From Acinetobacter beijerinckii CIP 110307 (GTDB taxonomy: Bacteria; Pseudomonadota; Gammaproteobacteria; Pseudomonadales; Moraxellaceae): a DNA stretch of 64,000 bases. Of this stretch, positions 58,804 to 64,000 are shown in pieces (the stretch's first letter is position 1; each line of letters begins with the position of its first letter). The translations under genes and the position numbers were made by a program. The stretch covers positions 835,881 through 899,880 of the forward strand of contig NZ_KB849765.1 of the NCBI RefSeq assembly GCF_000369005.1, in the 5' to 3' direction. Under the pieces are notes generated by a model. It saw only the letters and a program-made list of their open reading frames with translations. It had not been told where the DNA came from and ran no database searches.

Positions 58804-59373
58804 CTAAGCGCGAATGATTTCACCTGTGAGAGCATTCAAAATTCGGCTTGGTTCTTGGCTGAGCCCGAGTTTACCTTCTAAATAGTTTAACGATTGGCCA
58901 AAATAATTTTGGGCTTGCTGTAATGTATGGGCAGGACTTAATCCAGCAGGATTTGCACTGGTCGAGACAATAAATCCGCCAAAAGAATCGCAGAGCTGTA
59001 CACATAAAGGATGTGTGGTGACACGAACAGCAACTAAAGGATGCTGTCCTTTAATCCAAGTCGGAATGTGCTGGTCAGCAGGAAGTAACCATGTTGTCGC
59101 ACGTTCAGTTGCTTGTCGATTTGACCAACTAGCAATAATTTGTTTACGAAGATCAGAACTAAGATTCTCAAGTAAATGCTCGACTTGTTGTATATGTCCA
59201 GCCAATAAAATCACCCCTTTTTCTACGGGACGATGTTTTAGTTCAAGAATGGTTTGAAAAGCTTGTTCATTATAGGGATCACACCCTAAGCCCCACACAG
59301 CCTCAGTTGGATAAGCAAGAACTTGCCCTTGTGTTAAAAGTTGAGCGGCTTCAAGAGGTGAGGTGGTGATCAT
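58804..59373 (-). CDS. tsaC: L-threonylcarbamoyladenylate synthase (Sua5/YrdC/TsaC)
   Basis: 189-residue YrdC domain protein. Makes threonylcarbamoyl-AMP for the t6A37 tRNA modification. YPTEAVWGLGCDP, LKHRPVEKGVILLAGH and the SxSANxxG motif (VSTSANPAGLSP) are conserved; no C-terminal Sua5 domain, so it is the short TsaC type. Locus with dprA, the LysM gene and def is typical of gammaproteobacteria. Confidence 0.93.
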   Translation of the reverse strand: MITTSPLEAAQLLTQGQVLAYPTEAVWGLGCDPYNEQAFQTILELKHRPVEKGVILLAGHIQQVEHLLENLSSDLRKQIIASWSNRQATERATTWLLPADQHIPTWIKGQHPLVAVRVTTHPLCVQLCDSFGGFIVSTSANPAGLSPAHTLQQAQNYFGQSLNYLEGKLGLSQEPSRILNALTGEIIRA

Positions 59374-59463
59374 GGAGGCTTAGAACAGATTTCAAGAAAT
59401 GGTCTTAATTAGTTTACCGAATTAAATCACTTGGTAAAGCCTATTTACTTTTAAGAAAGCTGT

Positions 59464-59706
59464 TTAATTCGTTTGATGTTCAAGCATATTGCAAAAAGCA
59501 AGATGAGTTGTTTTCTCATCAGACGCATTTTCTAGTTCTAAAAAGAACATTTTTTCTTCTTGTTTGGTTGCATGTACGGTTTGTCGATAATTTTCTTCAG
59601 ATAATGATTCAATGCGTGCTTGAGGATTAAAAACACGATATATAAGAATAACTTGAACTTAATTTGCTATTATCAAAGTGAATATTGCAATGCTGATTTT
59701 AGACAT
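59464..59706 (-). pseudogene. small gene with one in-frame stop codon
   Basis: From ATG 59706 a frame of 80 codons runs to TAA at 59464 with a single TAA at codon 16 (59659-59661). Before it: MSKISIAIFTLIIAN, like the start of a signal peptide or membrane anchor. After it: VQVILIYRVFNPQARIESLS, then EENYRQTVHATKQEEKMFFL and ELENASDEKTTHLAFCNMLE, ending HQTN. Composition after the stop is convincingly protein-like. No ATG near the restart suggests a nonsense-disrupted gene. Function unknown. It lies between tsaC and dprA. Confidence 0.6.
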
Positions 59707-59777
59707 GTATCGCACCAACTGATTAAGTGATTTAGCTTCTAAAGTTTTATGTATTTGTTTTATCTATAATTAGTATT

Positions 59778-60908
59778 CTAAACGATTGGACGACAACGCA
59801 AATAGCGACCGCCTTGTTGCATACATAAACCCAGTAATTCAAGTTCCATTAATTGAGAAGTCAGCTCCGCAATTGAAGTCTGATAACGTTGAGCCAATTG
59901 ATCAAGATCCTGTCCAACCCAATCCAGTATTTGATAAAGTGCAATCAAATGAGTCGGAAGATTCATTGGTTCAATAGAAAGATTCTCAGATGGTTTATGT
60001 TGAGTCTGCCAATGGGTGGGTAATGCTAAATCTTCAATAATTTGCTCAGGATGATCAACTAAAGTTGCTCCTTCACGAATGAGTTGGTGGCAACCTTGAT
60101 GATGTTCACTATAAATATGCCCAGGTATTGCGAAAACCATTTTCCCTTGATTGGCTGCTTCATTTGCTGTGATCAAAGAACCACTTTTTAACGCGGCTTC
60201 AACCACCAATACCCCTAAGGTTAAACCACTGACAATGCGATTACGTCGTGGGAAATGTTGCTGTAATGGCATGGTAGTTGGAAGGAACTCGGTGATAATC
60301 GCACCTGTTTGAGTAATTTCTTGTGCTAGTTGTTTGTGTTGAGCGGGGTAGACGCTATCTAAACCTGTTCCAGTCACGGCAATGGTTCGATGATGTGCTA
60401 AGCCACCTTGATGAGCAGCATGATCAATGCCATGTGCTAGACCACTGGTGATATAAAAACCTTTTTCACTTAAATAATAGGCAAAATCATAAGCGACCTG
60501 TCGTCCATGTGGACTGGGCTTACGGCTACCAACCATTGCGATTTGAGGCTGTAACAATGCTTGTGCTTGACCTTGTCCAAATATAATCGGTGGATGATCT
60601 GAGTAGGGCAGTAATTGTGTTGGATAACCGATATCTTCAGTGGTTAAAATAAAATCCGTATGCTTGTAAATGAGTTCTATCAGTTGTTGAAATTGTTGTT
60701 GACCTTGTGCTGTTTGGAATTCTTCTAAACGTTTTAAATGATTAGCATGTAAGCCTAGTTTTTGCCATTCAGTCCAATGATGAGGTTGAGTTGCTTGTTC
60801 ACAATCACCAAAATGACGCAGAATTTTTTGAAAGCTAGGTAGGGAATGTTGAACCAGATACCACACCATTACAGTGTGGTAGTGGTGTGGTTGTAATTGC
60901 TTTAGCAT
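59778..60908 (-). CDS. dprA: DNA processing protein DprA
   Basis: 376 residues. Protects incoming single-stranded DNA and loads RecA during natural transformation. Central Rossmann-like domain with MVGSRKPSPHGRQVAYDFAY, TSGLAHGIDHAAHQGGL and FPRRNRIVSGLTLGVLVVEA; an N-terminal SAM-like helical part and a C-terminal winged helix (about 315-376, LAQRYQTSIAELTSQLMELE). All present. It follows the LysM gene on the same strand by 11 bp. Consistent with the natural competence of many Acinetobacter. Confidence 0.95.
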   Translation of the reverse strand: MLKQLQPHHYHTVMVWYLVQHSLPSFQKILRHFGDCEQATQPHHWTEWQKLGLHANHLKRLEEFQTAQGQQQFQQLIELIYKHTDFILTTEDIGYPTQLLPYSDHPPIIFGQGQAQALLQPQIAMVGSRKPSPHGRQVAYDFAYYLSEKGFYITSGLAHGIDHAAHQGGLAHHRTIAVTGTGLDSVYPAQHKQLAQEITQTGAIITEFLPTTMPLQQHFPRRNRIVSGLTLGVLVVEAALKSGSLITANEAANQGKMVFAIPGHIYSEHHQGCHQLIREGATLVDHPEQIIEDLALPTHWQTQHKPSENLSIEPMNLPTHLIALYQILDWVGQDLDQLAQRYQTSIAELTSQLMELELLGLCMQQGGRYLRCRPIV

Positions 60909-60919
60909 AGAGTTAGCAA

Positions 60920-62074
60920 TTAGTCTTCAAGACGTGGTGGCTTAATGTCTGAACCAATTTTAATTGGCAATTCACTCTCTAAGACATAAGCGTAGCTGAT
61001 ACGATCAAAGCTCTTAAAGATCATTACACTACCTAAATACTGCCCAGGTAATTTCACTTTTTCTTTCGTTTTTGGATCTTTAACCACTTCGCCATCTTGA
61101 TAGATACTGAAGACTTGTCCAGTTTCAACGCCATCCGCCGTACCACGATCTACGGTAACTACACCATTTTTAGCTGCAGTACCAATTGATCCCATAACTC
61201 GAATGATTTTACCGCCATCTTTCACTTGATTCGCATCAATCGGATAGAACAGTGTTGGTAACATAGCATCTTGTTCAGCCATGATACGATCGCCACGACG
61301 GACTTCACCATTGTAGCTGTCGGTCAGTTCTAAAGTAGTGATGTCATTTTCATTACGAATAGTCACACCAGAAGCAACTTGAGTCAGTTCAACACCAAGA
61401 TTCTGCTTTTTACCATTTTGATCAATCGCAAAATAAGGTTCGCCTTCGCGGAATACGCCGTAACGTTGTCCATTTTCAAGACCTTTACCGCGCACATAAA
61501 CGCTTTGACCTTTACCTGCTAAGACACGGTTATCAGCAGTACCTAAAATATAAGGTGTATTGGTAATCGCATCAGCTGGAAGAATAGTCGTACGCTCTAA
61601 CCATTGTTGAATATGCGCCAATGGAATGACAGGGACGCTATTGTTTAATGCTTCGATACGAACACGTGGACGTAAAGTTGTAGAAGAATTTCCAGAATAG
61701 CGACGAATAATTCCTTCACAACCATCACCTTCGTCTTTACCGACCAAGGGCTTACCATTCAATGTACAGAGTAATAAGCGGTCACCTGGATAAATCCAAT
61801 GTGGATTTTTAACGTGTTTGTTGCTTGCCCAAATTTCAGGCCAACGCCAAGGTTTACTTAAAAACTTGCCTGAAATATCCCAAAGCGTATCGCCTTTTTT
61901 AACTACATAGACATGAGGTGCGCCCACTTTTACCGAAGGAGGGTTCACATTTGGACTCGCAGCATGCGCAATATTCACGCTCATGCCTAAACCCGCACAA
62001 ATTGCGGCAGCAATCAGTTGTTTTTTTAACCCCAAGGCATGAAATGCGTGTATGCCGTTTAAAACCTTTTTCAT
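60920..62074 (-). CDS. LysM domain protein
   Basis: 384 residues from the ATG at 62074 (AGGAA with 9-base spacing; ATG 62080 is too close). Signal peptide (about 1-38, ending NIAHA), then one LysM peptidoglycan-binding domain (about 52-105, VYVVKKGDTLWDISGKFLSK; WRWPEIWASNKHVKNPHWIY; PGDRLLL) and a long beta-rich C-terminal region. Predicted to be periplasmic and cell-wall associated. Role unknown. Its pairing with dprA and divergent def is conserved across gammaproteobacteria. Confidence 0.9.
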   Translation of the reverse strand: MKKVLNGIHAFHALGLKKQLIAAAICAGLGMSVNIAHAASPNVNPPSVKVGAPHVYVVKKGDTLWDISGKFLSKPWRWPEIWASNKHVKNPHWIYPGDRLLLCTLNGKPLVGKDEGDGCEGIIRRYSGNSSTTLRPRVRIEALNNSVPVIPLAHIQQWLERTTILPADAITNTPYILGTADNRVLAGKGQSVYVRGKGLENGQRYGVFREGEPYFAIDQNGKKQNLGVELTQVASGVTIRNENDITTLELTDSYNGEVRRGDRIMAEQDAMLPTLFYPIDANQVKDGGKIIRVMGSIGTAAKNGVVTVDRGTADGVETGQVFSIYQDGEVVKDPKTKEKVKLPGQYLGSVMIFKSFDRISYAYVLESELPIKIGSDIKPPRLED

Positions 62075-62194
62075 TATCATAATTCCTAAAAATTATGTGT
62101 GTAGTTGCGTTATAATAACGACCTTACACACAATTTTTTGATCAAGCATTCCCTTCAGTTGGTTTTCTGATCAATGGCATAAATGAGGAACAGT

Positions 62195-62725
62195 ATGGCC
62201 TTATTACCTATTTTAAGTTTCCCTGATCCCCGTCTTCGAACCATTGCTAAGCCAGTCGAAGAAGTCACTGATGATATTCGTCAGCTTGCAGCAGATATGT
62301 TTGAAACCATGTATGAGGCACCGGGTATAGGTTTAGCGGCATCTCAGGTTGATCATCATATTCAGCTTATTGTTATGGACATCTCTGAAGAGAAAAACCA
62401 ACCGATGGTGTTCATTAACCCCAAAGTCACTCCACTGACCGAAGATACTCAGCCTTATGAAGAAGGCTGTCTCTCTGTGCCTCAAATATACGACAAAGTT
62501 GAGCGTCCGTCACGCGTAAAAATCGAAGCAATTAACCTTGAAGGTCAAGCATTTGAGTTAGAAGCTGACGAACTTCTCGCTGTTTGCATCCAACATGAAA
62601 TGGATCACTTAAATGGCAAACTTTTTGTTGATTATTTATCACCATTAAAACGTCAACGTGCACGTGAAAAAGTAGAAAAAGTGGTACGTCAACGTGAAAA
62701 AGAGAAAGTAGCAGTTAAACGCTAA
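62195..62725 (+). CDS. def: peptide deformylase
   Basis: 176 residues. Removes the formyl group from nascent N-terminal methionine. Three metalloprotease motifs: [11 protein letters not shown] (GxGxAAxQ), EEGCLSVP (EGCLS with the cysteine ligand) and [10 protein letters not shown] (HExDH). The ATG at 62195 gives the standard start [16 protein letters not shown]; an upstream ATG at 62183 lies on the GAGGA site and is rejected. Usually followed by fmt; here by a DUF2946 gene. Confidence 0.97.
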   Translation: MALLPILSFPDPRLRTIAKPVEEVTDDIRQLAADMFETMYEAPGIGLAASQVDHHIQLIVMDISEEKNQPMVFINPKVTPLTEDTQPYEEGCLSVPQIYDKVERPSRVKIEAINLEGQAFELEADELLAVCIQHEMDHLNGKLFVDYLSPLKRQRAREKVEKVVRQREKEKVAVKR

Positions 62726-62745
62726 CGACATTTAGGTTCATTTAG

Positions 62746-63183
62746 ATGCCTTTATTGTTTCGTGCTGGTTTGTTGCTTGCATTTACCGCAATCTGTTTAC
62801 AGGTTGCGGTTTTCTTGCAGCCACTACTACCGAAGCAATATCAAATTGCACCAGTCTGTGAAACGATTACTCAGGCATTATTTATAAGTAAGATAAGCAC
62901 TGATGCCCAAAGCTCAGCGCATTCTTCTCATCATCATTCGCATCAGTTTGAGCAAGATCAAGTATCGATGCCCAAACATGATCATCATGATCCGAATCAT
63001 CAATGTCAGTACTGTACGGTATATGCCAATTTAGTCTTGCCACCTGATTTAGGTATCAAAGAAGTGTTGGTTCGTATTCAAATTCGTCTGATTGCCTATC
63101 AGCACGCTTTTAAGCATGTTTATTTTGCACTTCAACGTCTTTTCTTATTGCCACAAGGTCGGGCGCCGCCGCTCTTTGCATAA
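62746..63183 (+). CDS. DUF2946-type protein, probable copper-linked
   Basis: 145 residues: N-terminal membrane or signal helix (RAGLLLAFTAICLQVAVFLQ), a His-rich stretch (SSAHSSHHHSHQFEQDQ and KHDHHDPNHQ) and a CQYC motif, together the DUF2946 pattern. Such proteins usually sit beside a TonB-dependent copper receptor, as here (72 bp upstream). Metal binding is inferred from His/Cys content. Confidence 0.78.
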   Translation: MPLLFRAGLLLAFTAICLQVAVFLQPLLPKQYQIAPVCETITQALFISKISTDAQSSAHSSHHHSHQFEQDQVSMPKHDHHDPNHQCQYCTVYANLVLPPDLGIKEVLVRIQIRLIAYQHAFKHVYFALQRLFLLPQGRAPPLFA

Positions 63184-63204
63184 ATTAAAACTTTATTGTC
63201 GTTA

Positions 63205-63218
63205 GGGTTTTAAAACCC
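63205..63218. promoter_or_regulatory. palindrome upstream of the copper receptor gene
   Basis: GGGTTTTAAAACCC is a perfect 14-bp palindrome, extendable to 22 bp with one mismatched pair. It lies between the DUF2946 gene and the copper receptor ATG and may be an operator or a leader hairpin. Confidence 0.4.
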
Positions 63219-63255
63219 TGACCCCGTTTTATCTATGTTTTAAGAGAGACCGATA

Positions 63256-64000
63256 ATGGCTCAACCTAAATTTTTATTACAACCGCTGACGGTTGCGATT
63301 CTTGCTGCTTCAAATTCTGCGGTGCTATCGGCAAATACTGAAACTCAGTCACAAACTCAAATGGCGCAAGTCACACTTGCACCTATTGTTGTCACTGCAC
63401 AACTCGCAAATGATGCGAATGGTTTGATTGTACACAGTGACCCTAAACAACCGATTCAACCTGTCCCTGCTTCGGATGGTGCTGCATATTTGAAAACTAT
63501 TCCTGGTTTTAGCAGTATAGGCAGTGGGGGAACGAATGGTGATATCAGCTTTAGAGGAATGTTTGGTTCACGAATTAAAGTATTGAATGACGGTTCTGAG
63601 GAACTAGGTGCGTGTCCAGCACGTATGGATAATCCAACTTCATATATTTCACCTGAGAGTTTTGATCGTATTACCGTGATTAAAGGACCTCAAACCGTTC
63701 GCTATCCAACACCTGGTTCGGCAGCAACGGTTTTATTTGAAAGAGATCCAGTGAAATTCGATCAGAATCAAAACTATAAAGGTCAAGCGAGTGTGGTTGC
63801 AGGCTCATACGGTCGATTAGATCATAATGTAGATGCGGCGATTGGTAATGACACTGCTTATGCACGTATTAATGCGAACCGTTCTGTCGCCAATGACTAT
63901 CAAGATGGTGATGGTAAGGATGTTCATTCAAATTGGGAACGTTGGGGTGCGGATATTGCATTAGGATGGACACCAACTGAAAATACGTGGATTGAATTGC
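63256..64000 (+). CDS. TonB-dependent copper receptor, 5' part (cut by window end)
   Basis: 248 codons are visible from ATG 63256 (AAGAGAGA upstream); the frame is open at the window edge. Signal peptide (about 1-32, ending SAVLSA), a TonB-box-like TLAPIVVTA, then the plug with GGTNGDISFRGMFGSRIKVL, LGACPARMDNPTSYISPESF and VIKGPQTVRYPTPGSAATVL. The CPARMD segment and this order are the OprC-type copper receptor signature. It probably imports copper across the outer membrane. The DUF2946 gene just upstream agrees with this. Confidence 0.9.
   Translation, partial: MAQPKFLLQPLTVAILAASNSAVLSANTETQSQTQMAQVTLAPIVVTAQLANDANGLIVHSDPKQPIQPVPASDGAAYLKTIPGFSSIGSGGTNGDISFRGMFGSRIKVLNDGSEELGACPARMDNPTSYISPESFDRITVIKGPQTVRYPTPGSAATVLFERDPVKFDQNQNYKGQASVVAGSYGRLDHNVDAAIGNDTAYARINANRSVANDYQDGDGKDVHSNWERWGADIALGWTPTENTWIEL

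Overview
The window reads as a chromosomal segment of an Acinetobacter-type gammaproteobacterium. The DNA is AT-rich and gene-dense. The genus-level clues are the gene content: a folate-independent methionine synthase pair (MesX/MesD), a complete valine-degradation operon with its own LysR regulator and MFS transporter, a dadA-dadX-ridA-permease cluster beside an Lrp-type regulator, zur-znuCB divergent from znuA, and a classical atpIBEFHAGDC operon. There is no prophage, CRISPR array, rRNA or intact insertion sequence. The species cannot be settled from the sequence alone.

Layout. 1-3.4 kb: a siderophore-type TonB receptor divergent from a DUF1624-type membrane acyltransferase, with a perfect inverted repeat between them. 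3.4-8.5 kb: D-alanine catabolism (Lrp-type regulator, dadA, dadX, ridA, permease); the permease has an unusually structured 5' leader. 8.5-18.2 kb: LysR regulator and the valine/isobutyrate operon (mmsA, mmsB, acyl-CoA ligase, acyl-CoA dehydrogenase, enoyl-CoA hydratase, 3-hydroxyisobutyryl-CoA hydrolase, MFS carrier). 18.2-19.1 kb: two tRNA-Gly(GCC) genes, with a duplicated terminator plus tRNA 3'-half remnant bracketing an AT-rich GNAT acetyltransferase gene. 19.2-25.2 kb: bolA, a SirB-like membrane protein, an orphan ParA ATPase, a lipoprotein, LysE, DedA, DoxX, a BOF stress protein and DUF445. 25.6-28.5 kb: guaA, then an AT-rich, gene-poor stretch with decayed small genes. 28.5-31.3 kb: mesX, mesD and a flavin reductase. 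31.4-35.3 kb: a histidine-rich PadR regulator with duplicated palindromic operators, a Fur-like protein lacking the usual metal ligands, DUF3861 and DUF2798 proteins, then pirin, OsmC and GST. 35.4-41.9 kb: SPOR protein, argS, maeA (behind a 10-codon leader ORF), DyP peroxidase, LysE. 41.9-45.2 kb: zinc uptake with a Zur box. 45.3-52.5 kb: F1Fo ATP synthase. 52.6-64 kb: lipoproteins, glutathione peroxidase, an AraC-MFS pair divergent from TetR with twin operators, an EamA transporter, a candidate small RNA with promoter and tandem terminators, tsaC, a pseudogene with one in-frame stop, dprA, a LysM protein, def, a DUF2946 protein and the 5' part of a copper TonB receptor cut by the window edge.

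Most of the window is core metabolism. The items most worth a second look are the candidate small RNA at 58.65 kb, the nested stem-loop before the amino acid permease, the MesX-MesD-flavin reductase cluster, the PadR/degenerate-Fur module, the tRNA-Gly duplication around the GNAT gene, and several short decayed genes missed by length cut-offs. Many start codons were chosen by ribosome-binding-site spacing rather than by the longest open frame.
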